From: Rhodococcus opacus B4
Lineage (GTDB): Bacteria; Actinomycetota; Actinomycetes; Mycobacteriales; Mycobacteriaceae
Assembly: GCF_000010805.1 (NCBI RefSeq)
Contig: NC_012522.1
Coordinates: forward strand, 3,782,001-3,846,000
DNA: 64,000 nucleotides
Reading direction: 5' to 3'
This document shows, one piece after another, positions 39,033 through 47,787 of the stretch (position 1 is the first letter of the stretch; each line of letters begins with the position of its first letter). Under the pieces are notes generated by a model. The model searched no databases. It worked only from the letters and a program-made list of their open reading frames with translations, and had not been told where the DNA came from. Both the position numbers and the translations under genes were made by a program.

Positions 39033-39517
39033 ACGCAATTTCCTGTGCAAATAGCTAATCCATGAGCAAACGTCTCGAACGGCATGCGGTGTCTTCAGCG
39101 AAGCACGAGTGAATCCTTTACGCTAATTTTTTCGCCGACGGTGATAGTCAAGGCGCCGCCGATTTCAGCTGATTCGAATTCGATTGCAATGACGAGCTCC
39201 CCCTTGGATTCAGACAGCCGGAGCCTTGTTGCTCCGTCGCGAAACATATCCAGGACGAGTCGTGAGAGGATCGAAAATCGGAGCCTGATTGAACGGCCCA
39301 AAGGGTCGACGACAGTTCGACACCTTCATCGCCATCACGTGATGCGCGGAGGATATAGCCACCCGGCGTATCAGGAAGCGGTTGAGACGCTATTTGATGG
39401 AACTCCGCCAATTCATCCGAAGTGGGAAATGCGAACTGGTGGTACACGCGGTTGAGTCTTGCATAGCCGCGCACCGATTGGTCATCCGCGTACGCAATTG
39501 CGGATGCAAACAGCTAA
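39033..39517. repeat. imperfect 26-bp direct repeat flanking a broken gene
   Basis: Segments 39033-39058 and 39492-39517 match at 21 of 26 positions, both with ACGCAATT at one end and AGCTAA at the other. They bracket the broken gene at 39095-39474. They could be remnants of a segmental insertion or duplication. Confidence 0.4.
39095..39474 (-). pseudogene. frameshifted small gene, probable immunity-gene remnant
   Basis: Two partly overlapping minus-strand frames make one protein if joined near 39320. The first, from GTG at 39474, reads VRGYARLNRVYHQFAFPTSD and continues to SRDGDEGVE. The second supplies VVDPLGRSIRLRFSILSRL and ends with VGEKISVKDSLVLR at 39095. After the junction the first frame becomes Ser-rich and unlike a real protein, and the second has a stop just before it. 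A protein of about 125 residues is implied. The frame is open a little further upstream but without a start codon, so the 5' end may also be lost. AT-rich compared with the chromosome; placed last in a toxin operon. Confidence 0.5.
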
Positions 39518-39567
39518 AATGCGCGCGGATGCAAGGTAATCTAGGTGTCGGATTAGCTTGGAACGAG

Positions 39568-39819
39568 CTATTCATATCGAAGTGCGGCAGTGAGAATCGT
39601 CGCGATGAAGCTCCAGTTCTCGTTCCTCGGCATTGATAGACCTAAGTTGCCGAAGTAACCATCCATGTCCTCGGTCCAGGCCGCAGCTGCTGAGAGGTAG
39701 TCATGTGTTGTGAGATTCTCGAATTCTTCCCCGCGACTGGCCACCTCAGCTGCGAGATTGCGGATGAACTCGATGAATTCTTCGCGAGTCTGGACCCCGC
39801 TTGGTCTCGAGACAGCCAT
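39568..39819 (-). CDS. DUF7660-like small protein, candidate immunity factor
   Basis: 83 residues from ATG at 39819, preceded by GAGGA; an upstream frame to 39852 lacks such a site. The pattern REEFIEFIRNLAAEV, EFENLTTHDYLSAAAAWTED and WSFIATILTAALRYE fits DUF7660, a small acidic family often found near polymorphic toxins (recalled, unverified). AT-richer than its chromosomal surroundings. Second gene after the Rhs toxin, 95 bp past the first immunity candidate. Confidence 0.6.
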   Translation of the reverse strand: MAVSRPSGVQTREEFIEFIRNLAAEVASRGEEFENLTTHDYLSAAAAWTEDMDGYFGNLGLSMPRNENWSFIATILTAALRYE

Positions 39820-39914
39820 GTTCGTCCTCAATTCGAGATTCCCCGGTTCCATCCGGGCTTCAATGGGAGTCCACCATGCGAATGCTCACTGGGAAGAACG
39901 GTTATGCGGGCCAG

Positions 39915-40424
39915 CTAGCCACGGGCGATTGTCGAGTACACAACTTCCAGTTCGGACTGCCAGTTGGGGAATCCCGATACCAGGGTCGCCGGATCGTCGG
40001 ATGTCAGATCAGGCTGAGATTCTCCAATGCTCCTCACGTTTCCTTCAAAGAAGGAAGCCCATTTTCCCTTTGCCTCGAATGTGGATTGCGGAGAGCACGC
40101 TAGTTCGATTTTGTAGTCCGTGGCAGACGGGGTGGGTTTCGATCCGACGACAGTCCTCATCATGGTGTCAGCTTCGAGAGCATCCGATACCCACGAATAG
40201 CCTGAAACTCCTCCGATGACGAGAAGTGCAGTATTTCCGACATCGAGCTGCAGTGCCGTCCTCAGATCGAGCAACAAGCCTACGACAGAACTTGACGCAA
40301 AGTGTCGCACATCCAGGAGCGCACATTCCTGCAGCAAGTCGTCGATCAGTAGCGGATCCCAGTCGGTCTTGCCGATCGGACTCTGGTGGAGGTCAGAACG
40401 GACGATGGATTCGACGGTTGCCAT
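39915..40424 (-). CDS. hypothetical protein directly after the toxin gene, candidate cognate immunity protein
   Basis: 169 residues, ATG at 40424 with a GAAGG site, 38 bp after the Rhs toxin stop and on the same strand. No signal peptide or membrane helix. It contains LLDVRHFASSSVVGLLLDLRTALQLDVGNTALLVIGG in successive pieces and ends with SELEVVYSTIARG, consistent with an alpha/beta cytoplasmic fold. Polymorphic toxin genes are normally followed by the specific immunity gene, which is the basis for the role proposed. Composition is AT-richer than the core genome. Confidence 0.65.
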   Translation of the reverse strand: MATVESIVRSDLHQSPIGKTDWDPLLIDDLLQECALLDVRHFASSSVVGLLLDLRTALQLDVGNTALLVIGGVSGYSWVSDALEADTMMRTVVGSKPTPSATDYKIELACSPQSTFEAKGKWASFFEGNVRSIGESQPDLTSDDPATLVSGFPNWQSELEVVYSTIARG

Positions 40425-40462
40425 TGGACCTTCTCTTCAATGTAGTGAAACTGCCTGCGAAT

Positions 40463-43400
40463 TCATGGATTCGGGTCGGGCAATGGAATGTGTGCAAACG
40501 GATCAGCCTTGCCTACCGTAGTCCGGCCTGTTATCGGATTGACCGTTTGTCCAGCAGAGTTTTGGTACACGGCATAACCATGCGGGTAACTCCAGCGAGG
40601 AGTAGTGACAGGGTCCATGATCCGTACGGACGTGACGCGTGGATCCAGGCCAGGTGTGTTTGGTGAAATTGGATACTGCAATCCCTTCCCGGAATCCACC
40701 GGTGTGCCCACGGCTCCGGGCTGTACAGCAGGCAACGATTCCCCGTTCGGCCCTTCGATGGTCGTGGGTGGACATGGCACCAAGCCGAGGGGATCGGTCC
40801 ATCCGGTGGGGTTGTGGGGGTAGGTGTTCGGGTTGGGTGAGGGGGCGAGGCCGAGTGGGTCTTGGGTGAGGTATCGGGCGGTGTGGGGGTTGTAGTACCG
40901 GTGCAGGTTGTAGTGGAGGCCGGTTTCGGGGTCGTGGTATTGGCCGGGGAAGCGGAGGTGTGTGTCGGTGGCGCCGCGCCAGGTGGTGTGTCCCCACAGG
41001 TCGGTGGTGGCGTCGGCGACGCTGTCGGCGGTTCGGGGGTCGACGAGTTCTACGGGGGTTCCGACGAGGTCGGTGACGATGGCGTAGAACTCGGCGTCGA
41101 CGGAGCCTTGATCGACGGCTTGGGTGAGTGGTGTGTAGCTGCCGTGCTGGTAGGTCCAGCGGGTGGTCGTGTCGCCTGCGGTCTGCTCGAGGAGGTGCGT
41201 GCCGTCCCAGGTGTATCGGATGAGTTCGGCGACGGCGACGGCGCCGTCGTGGTCGAGTCGGTGTTTGGTGGTGCGTCGGCCGAGGGCGTCGTAGGTGTAG
41301 TGCCAGTGCGGGCCGTCGGGGGTGGTGACGTCGGTGAGCTGATCGAACGCGTTGTAGCGGTAGTGCCACACGTCGGGTGCATGTGAGGGCCGGGTGGTGG
41401 TCTTCCGGATCAGGCGTCCGACGGCGTCGTAGTGGAATCTGGTGCGCCCGTCACGGACGAGCAGATTGCCGAGGTACTCGCGACGATCCGACCCGGAATC
41501 GGTGATGTTGCCGAGCGGGTCGTAGCTGTACTGCTCGGTGGGGTGGCCGTCCTGCACGACCGCGGTGATCCGGCCGGCCGGGTCGAGGTCGAAACTGCGG
41601 TGGACGGCATCGATAGCGTCGCGACGGATGTTGTGGTCGACGAGGTATCCGTCGGGGCGGTATGCGTAGCAGTCCTGCCTCATAGCCCGAGGCGGGGCGC
41701 TCGCCTCCACACCGAGGTTCAGGGTGGAGGCCGGGTGCGCGATCACGTCCTGGGTGGCGAGTTGGCCACGTGAGGTGTGGCCGCGGTGGACTGCGAGTTC
41801 GCCGACGCGCCAGTCGGTCACTCGGCCGACGGCGTCGTGACCGAACGTCAGATGGTGACCATCGGTGGTGAGTCCCAGTGGGCGTCCCGCGGGATCCCAC
41901 TGCCAACTCGTCACGCTTCCGGTCGGGCTGGACCTGATGGTGCGTCGACCGACCGCGTCGTACTCGAACTGCAGCGCCGGATTGTCGTCGACGGTCTCGC
42001 TGACCAATTGCCCGGTCGGCGAGTACGCGAGTTGTAGCGAGTGGCCCGTGCGGGTGACGGCTGTGGTGACGCGTCCCGCGAGATCGTGCTCGTAGTGGAG
42101 GTGCTCGCCGGTGTCGGCGCGGATATCGGTGACCCTGCCGAGGACGTCGTAGGTGTGCCGTCGTGTGATGCCGGTGGCGGGGGTGACCGACGCGACGCGG
42201 CCCGCACCGTCGTACGTGTAAACAGTTGTGGCGCCGGTTAAATCGGTTTCCTCGGCGAGCCGGCCGACCGCGTCGTACCGGTACGACCACGTGGCACCCA
42301 GCGGGTTCGTGACGGAAACAAGTCTGCGCTCGGTGTCCCAGCCGTACGTGGTGGTGCTGCCGTCGGGATCGGTGCGGGCGGCGAGCAGGTCGAACGCGCC
42401 GTACTCGTAGGTGGTGGTGGCCCCGACTGCGTCCGTGTGGACCAGGAGGTTGCCCTCGCCGTCGTACGCCCAGGTTTCGGTGACGCCGTCCGGGTGGATG
42501 CGCGCGACGAGCTGACCGTCCGCCGACCATCGGTAGGCCGTGGACTGACCGGCGGGGTCGGTGACGGCGGTGGGCCGGCCGAATCCGTCCCGGGTGATGC
42601 GGGTGACGGCGCCGTTCGCGTCCGTGACGGCGGCCGGCAGTCCGGCCCGGTCGCATTCGACGGACGTGCGCGCCCCCGGCCGGGTCGATGATCGAGGTCA
42701 GGCTTCCGGACGGGTCGTAGCCGTACCGGGTGCGGCCACCTGATGCATCGACGACGGCAACCAGGTTTCCCCGCTCGTCCCATTCCTGCCGCGACACGGT
42801 GCCGTCGGGGTGGTGGATCGCCGCAGGTTGGCGGGGCCGGCGTAGTCGACGGCGACGACGTGCCCGTCCGGGCGGGTGATCCGGGCGACGTCTCCGTCTG
42901 CGGTGTAGAGGTAGCTCGTCGTCGCGCCGTCGGGTCCGACGATCCGGAGCGGTTCACGGCGGGCGTTGTAGTCGGTGTGGGTGCGTGACCCCGTGGCGTC
43001 GACCACGTCCCGCAGTCGCAGGTCGGAGTCGAAGCCGTGGATCGTCGCCGCGCCGGTCGAGTCGGTGACCACGGTGACGATGCCCGGACAGTCCGCGTTG
43101 CTGCGGTAGTCGAACGTCGAGTCGAGGATGCCGCCGGTGCCGTTCTGCCGGACCACCCTCCCCTCCGTGTCGTACGTGTTGACCATGCGGTTGCCGTTGC
43201 CGTCGGTCCACGACAGCATGCGGCCGTCGGCGTCGTACGTGTACCGCGTCGATCCGCCACCGCCCTTGACGACGGCGGTGAGTTGTCCGTCGGTGTAGTC
43301 GAAGCGGCGAATCGGCGAATCGGCGTCGCACCATCTCCGTCGACGACGGACAACCCGACGATCCGGCCCGCGCGAGTGTCGACGAGAACCCGGTAGCCAC

Positions 43401-45240
43401 CGGAGTGCGACATCTCGACGGGAGCGCCGGAGGCGTCGTAGCGGAAGAGGATGCGATTGCGGTGGCGGTCGGTGATGGCACTGATTGCGAGGTTGCCGAG
43501 TGCGGAATCGAGGCCGCCCAGTTCCGGCTTGGGTGCGAAATGCCAGGTGAGTCCGCGGTCGGGGTCGGACACCTGGTAGCCGCCGGTGTCGGTGCGCGAC
43601 AGCGGCCAGCGCTGCCCGGAATCCGGCATCACCGGCGCCCCGACCTCCGGATGCGGATACGTGAGCATGACGCCGTCCTCGGCGAGCAGCGTCACGCCCG
43701 GCTCTTCGACCACCACGCGCATGTCCACGGTGGACGACCACGACGGGCCGAACCACCGGCCGAATCGGTAGCCGGACCGATGCCGTCGGCCGAAGACCAG
43801 CGGCAGCACACCGGGAAGTGTCAGATCCGTTTCGGGGAGCAGGAATTCACCGGTCGCGACGTCGACGGGGTCGCGGCCTTCGCAGTTCTGGTCACTGGTG
43901 CGATCGGTTTCGGGTCCGGCATCGTGAGCGGCGTCGTTCACGCCCGAATCGGCGTCGGCGCGCTCGGCCGGACCGGGCTGCGCCGGTTCGGGAGACGGTA
44001 CCGGGTCGGCGCCCGCGGGATGCGTATCCGGGTGCGGGGTGTCGGGTTTCGGGAGGTGGCTGACGTCGGCGACGTCGTCGAGGAGTCGGGCTCCGTTGCC
44101 GAGGTCGCCGGCGGTGTCGAGGACGTGAACTGCGGTGCGAGCGCCCGCGACTCCGGCGCCCGCGCCGCCGGTGGCGGCGGTGAGCACTGCGTCGCCGGTG
44201 AGGCCTCCGGCGAACTCGAGCGGGTTCTTCCGGATGTCGCCGACTATCGTCGAGACGACGGTTCCGGGGTCGGCGGCGGCGATCACGATCCCGGTCGCGA
44301 GGTTGGACAGGCCGGCCTGGTAGTCGGCCGGATGGGTCATGTTGTAGGTGGCGGTGGGGTTGACCTGCCGGACGAATTGGACGATTCCGCTGAGTCCGGT
44401 CAGCAGGCCGGAGTAGAAGTTGGCGACGCCCAGGTGGACGCCGTCGGTGGCGTCGGTGAGGTTGTTCATCCACCGTTCGGTGAAGGGTGGCTCGGTGGGG
44501 GCGGTCGCGGCGGCGCCGTTCAGCGCACCCGACACCTGGCCTGCGACGCCGTCGCGTTCGGCGCGGGCACCGCGCAGGATGTCGCGGGCCTCCTCGCGCA
44601 TCGCGGTCCACGTGTCGACGAGTGGGTTATCTGCCTGTTGTTCACCGGTCAGTGCGTTGTACGCGGACTTCTTCGCCCGCTCCTCGTCGTCGGCCTGCTT
44701 CCATCTCGCCACCGCGTCGGCGGCCCTGGCCTGAGCGGCTTCGACGGTGTGCCCCCAGGAGACGAGGGTCTGGGCCGCGGAGTTCATCGCGTCGGCGGCG
44801 TCGTGCCACAGCCCGGGTTGCTTGTCGAAGACCTCGTTGAATCCGTCGGCCGCACTGCCCGTCCACCCGGCCGCGTCGACGGTGAGGAGCGCGTCGCCGG
44901 TGGAGCCGATGCTGGTGGCCAGGTCGGTCAGCGTGGTGGTCGCCTCGGAGATGGCGGACGGTTCGCCGCGGATCAGTTCCTTCGGGTCCTCGGTCTGCCC
45001 CAGATCCAGTTCGTCGACGGGGCCGCCGGTGACGCCGGCGATCTCGTCACCGAGGTCGGTCAGGGTGTCCGCGACGCCGTCCGCGCCGATCCGATGTGCA
45101 AGCCCTGCCGCGGAGTCGAGACCCGAGTCGACGGCTTGCCCGACGTTCTCCACGGTGCTCTCGATTGCGTCCTCGGCGGCGTCACCGAACTCGTCGATCG
45201 CGCCCTTCGCGTCGTCCCAGGTATCGCTGAGCCAGCTCAC
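40463..45240 (-). pseudogene. type VII-secreted Rhs/YD-repeat polymorphic toxin, frameshifted
   Basis: From GTG at 45240 (VSWLSDTWDDAKGAIDEF), overlapping the WXG-like gene stop, to the stop at 40463; about 1,590 codons if repaired. Domains: an N-terminal type VII secretion region with a WxG-like motif (AAGWTGSAADGF) to about residue 210, a hydrophobic stretch, DUF6531-like GRDPVDVATGEFLLPETDL, many YD repeats (for example YDALGRRTTKHRLDHDG), the Rhs core LRFPGQYHDPETGLHYNLHRYY in parts, and NPTGWTDPLGL. After it comes a toxin of about 105 residues. Three breaks in frame are seen: an 8-bp duplication at 43305-43320, a missing base near 42815, and an extra G in a run near 42674. The N-terminal part and the last 514 residues each remain open. 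Confidence 0.85.
43305..43325. repeat. 8-bp tandem duplication that breaks the toxin frame
   Basis: CGGCGAAT occurs twice in a row (43305-43312 and 43313-43320) and is followed by CGGCG. Removing one copy restores the toxin frame, giving PIRRFDYTDG across the site. Confidence 0.85.
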
Positions 45241-45857
45241 GACGCACCGCCGGCCGACATGATGCCTGCGGCCCGCTCCGACGCATCGGTGTCCCACGCT
45301 CGGGTCGTCCCCGAATCGAGCATGTCCGCCAGCGGCGAGACATTGGCCAGGGCCTGCGGACCGACTGCCGCGATGACCTGGTTGTTGGCGGCGACGGTCT
45401 GGTCCGCCGCCGCGAAGGATTCGAGGCTGTAGTCGGCGTTGAGCGTCTGGTTGATCGGGTTGTCGGCGAGGGTCTCACCCCACGTGCGGTCGCTGATCTC
45501 GTCGCCGCTGAGGTGGGGGTTTCCGACGGTGTTGGTCCACACGGTTTTCAGCGCATCGGAGTAGACCTGTTCGGTGGTGTAGTAGCTGCCCGCGGCCAGG
45601 TCGAGGACGCGCGCAATCTCGTTGGCCGACTGGACCAGATAGCGGACGCCCCACGACCACCGTTCCGCGAAGTCCTCGAGACTCGTCTGGACCTCGTGCT
45701 GTCCGGCCTCCATCGGCGAGAGTGTGAGGAGGGAGAACCCGCGCCCGGCGGACGCCGTTTCGCCGGTCCCGAGTCCGGACAGGGATTCGGTGATGGCCGT
45801 GATTCCCTGCGCGGCCTGGATCAGTACGGCGGGGTCGACCTCGAGGTGGTCACCCAT
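45237..45857 (-). CDS. WXG100-like type VII secretion-associated protein
   Basis: 206 residues, ATG at 45857 with GGAGGTG upstream. The N-terminal 110 residues form a helical hairpin of WXG100 type: VDPAVLIQAAQGITAITESL, a hydrophilic turn with SPMEAG, and ERWSWGVRYLVQSANEIARVL ending in SYYTTEQ, which fits the YxxxD/E export signal. The C-terminal half is acidic and Ala-rich. It overlaps the SseB-like gene at its start and the toxin gene at its stop, so it is likely a partner or chaperone for toxin export through an ESX system encoded elsewhere. Confidence 0.78.
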   Translation of the reverse strand: MGDHLEVDPAVLIQAAQGITAITESLSGLGTGETASAGRGFSLLTLSPMEAGQHEVQTSLEDFAERWSWGVRYLVQSANEIARVLDLAAGSYYTTEQVYSDALKTVWTNTVGNPHLSGDEISDRTWGETLADNPINQTLNADYSLESFAAADQTVAANNQVIAAVGPQALANVSPLADMLDSGTTRAWDTDASERAAGIMSAGGAS

Positions 45858-46234
45858 CAGGGCACCTCCTCGACCACCGGCGGAAACGCCATCGGCGTGG
45901 CTCCGGCGACATCGATGACGACCCCGGTCGGCCCGGAAACTGTCGGCACGAGGACGTCGAGCAGCCGCCACCCGAACACGGTGTGGAAGCGTCGTGCCCC
46001 GCCCTGCTCGTCGCGGGCGAGCAGATATCGGGCGTACTCCTGCTCGCTGGTGAACGCGCACACACAAGTCAGTTCGCCGAACGTGCTGGTCAGCAGCCGG
46101 TCGTCGTCGGTCAGTGGGATGAGGAGCAGTGCCGAACGGAGGGCGTCGGTCAGCTGCGCCGGCTGGCCGAAACCCTGACGGAACGCGTCCATTTCAGCGA
46201 GCAGCGCGCTGCGATCGCCGGCGAATTCCCCCAC
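45857..46234 (-). CDS. SseB-like domain protein
   Basis: 125 residues from GTG at 46234 (VGEFAGDRSALLAEMDAF) with GGGGGGA upstream; frames further upstream are a shadow of the MinD-like gene. The middle resembles the SseB N-terminal domain: RSALLLIPLTDDDRLLT, GELTCVCAFTSEQEYARYL and VFGWRLLDVLVPTVSG with GVVIDVAG. SseB-like domains occur in type III and type VII contexts as chaperone-like or scaffold proteins. It overlaps the WXG-like gene start by one base (TGATG). The role in toxin handling is inference. Confidence 0.7.
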   Translation of the reverse strand: MGEFAGDRSALLAEMDAFRQGFGQPAQLTDALRSALLLIPLTDDDRLLTSTFGELTCVCAFTSEQEYARYLLARDEQGGARRFHTVFGWRLLDVLVPTVSGPTGVVIDVAGATPMAFPPVVEEVP

Positions 46235-46292
46235 GACAATCCCCCCGATGTCGAATGTCCTCCCGGCCCGGAAGGGTACTGGACGCGTCCGC

Positions 46293-47060
46293 TCAGACCA
46301 GTTCCGGACGACCCTCGGCCACGGCCGAGGCCGCGGCGGACACCCGCTCGTATGCGGCCCGGGTCTCCGGGGCCAGCCGCGCGTGATCGACGACGATGCC
46401 CATGCCCAGATGTTCGTCGTAGGGGATGGTTTCGATGCCCCATACCTGTCCGCCGAGGTACTCGCGGAGAAGGTCGACGTCCACCTGCCAGCCGGTGGCG
46501 TCCTGGTTCGACACGGTGACGACGGTACGTGCCAGTCCGGGTTCGCCGAGTGTGTCACCGATCGACTGCAGGGCCGCACGCAGACGATTGAACGCGTCGG
46601 CCCGGCACGGCACGACCAAAACGATCGGTGACGGGGAGGTCAGGAGCGGCGCGAGGTATCCGGCGCGCAACCGGTGCCCGAGATCGTGGACCCCACTCAC
46701 CCGTCGAGTGCTCAGTGCGCTTGTGAGAGTGTGGAATTCGGATTCCACCGCGGTCTGGTTCCCGATGCGGTTCAGGATGCGGGTTCCGGCGGTCGTGCGC
46801 GAGCAGTAGCCGTCGAACACGTCGTCCGCGACGGGACCTGAGGCCACCAGTTGCTCCAGGCCGCTCACGGAGAGCAGGGCATCGGCGCCGCGTTCGGCGA
46901 TATCACCGCCCGCAGGGGTGGCGTCGACGGCGACGACCGCTCCGCCGCGTGCCGCCTCGGTGTTGGCGAGCCCGAGGGCCGTCGTCGTGGCGCCGGCTCC
47001 ACCGCACGCCCCGAGAACGAGAGTCGACACCGGAAGTGCTTGCTGCAGTTGGTCGGTCAC
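46293..47060 (-). CDS. MinD/ParA-like protein lacking P-loop lysines
   Basis: 255 residues from GTG at 47060, overlapping the stop of the preceding membrane-protein gene (GTGA). The fold is MinD/ParA-like: a Walker A region at 17-27 reads GACGGAGATTT, followed by LGLANTEAARGGAVVAVDATPAGGD. Both Lys of the deviant Walker A (KGGxGKTT) are replaced, by Cys19 and Ala24, so normal ATP hydrolysis is unlikely. Later blocks are VVPCRADAFNRLRAAL, VVTVSNQDATGW and VWGIETIPYDEHLGMGI. MinD-like proteins accompany many ESX and tad secretion loci. Here it may bind nucleotide weakly or act as a scaffold. Confidence 0.8.
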   Translation of the reverse strand: MTDQLQQALPVSTLVLGACGGAGATTTALGLANTEAARGGAVVAVDATPAGGDIAERGADALLSVSGLEQLVASGPVADDVFDGYCSRTTAGTRILNRIGNQTAVESEFHTLTSALSTRRVSGVHDLGHRLRAGYLAPLLTSPSPIVLVVPCRADAFNRLRAALQSIGDTLGEPGLARTVVTVSNQDATGWQVDVDLLREYLGGQVWGIETIPYDEHLGMGIVVDHARLAPETRAAYERVSAAASAVAEGRPELV

Positions 47061-47716
47061 TTCGCGTCTCCAATGGATGTGATGTACGTGCGACCGTCGC
47101 GGTCCGCGGTGGTCACGACCTGTTCGTACCGTTTCGTGGACCCGTCCGGCCGGAGTTCCGACAGCGTCACCGCGTAGCGGCCGGGTTCGGTCTCGGTGAT
47201 GGCGAGGCAGTGCTCGGTGCCCTCCGGCACCGAGTCGATGCCGCGCTGGATCATCTCGGCGGAGCCCAGCGGTGCGTCGGGGGTGGCGACTTCGCGGGCC
47301 TTCGCGCCATTGCGGGCGACGTAGTAGGCGTGATCGAAGGCCAGGATCGCGGCGACTCCGTCGGACGTCCCGCCCGGACCGTTGCCGACGACGGTCGAGC
47401 CGTCGCGGGATGCGACGCACCAGCCCGAATCGGCGGCGGCGACAGGAGTTCCCTCGGAATTCGAGGTGAACACGGCGACTACACCGACGACGACGGCGAC
47501 CACCGCCGCGGCAGCTCCGGCGACCGCGAACTTCCGCTTGCCGCGACCGTCCCGAACGGGCGAGGCGCTCTCGTGGCCCGGGCTCAGCCAGGTCGGTGCG
47601 GCGGGCTGCTCGGGCTCCGCGGCGGGAACCGCCGACCGCGGGGCCTCGGCCGGCGCGAAGGGCGGGTACCAGTGCGAGAAGCGGTCGAGGGGTGCCCTGT
47701 TCGGCGGTTCTGTCAC
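47057..47716 (-). CDS. single-pass membrane protein heading the toxin operon
   Basis: 219 residues from GTG at 47716, chosen for GGAGGA just upstream; a GTG at 47731 is the other option. The cytoplasmic part has FSHWYPPFAPAEAP and a Pro-rich stretch. A membrane helix follows (FAVAGAAAAVVAVVVGVVAVF), then an outer domain of about 125 residues with two Cys (SGWCVASRDG and TEHCLAITET) and VTLSELRPDGSTKRYEQVV. It resembles a domain I recall being listed as DUF8176; this is unverified. It is the first gene of a run with overlapping stops and starts that ends in the Rhs toxin. Confidence 0.7.
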   Translation of the reverse strand: MTEPPNRAPLDRFSHWYPPFAPAEAPRSAVPAAEPEQPAAPTWLSPGHESASPVRDGRGKRKFAVAGAAAAVVAVVVGVVAVFTSNSEGTPVAAADSGWCVASRDGSTVVGNGPGGTSDGVAAILAFDHAYYVARNGAKAREVATPDAPLGSAEMIQRGIDSVPEGTEHCLAITETEPGRYAVTLSELRPDGSTKRYEQVVTTADRDGRTYITSIGDAK

Positions 47717-47787
47717 AGTTGAATCCTCCACACCTCATTCCCCCACGCGGAGCCCACCCCTGACGGGCTCCGCGCGGGGCAATCGGA

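Noticed and set aside
42600..43330. Programmed frameshifting in the Rhs gene
   Set aside because: The shifts have no slippery heptamer or pseudoknot, differ in direction, and one is a clear 8-bp duplication. Mutation or sequence error explains them better.
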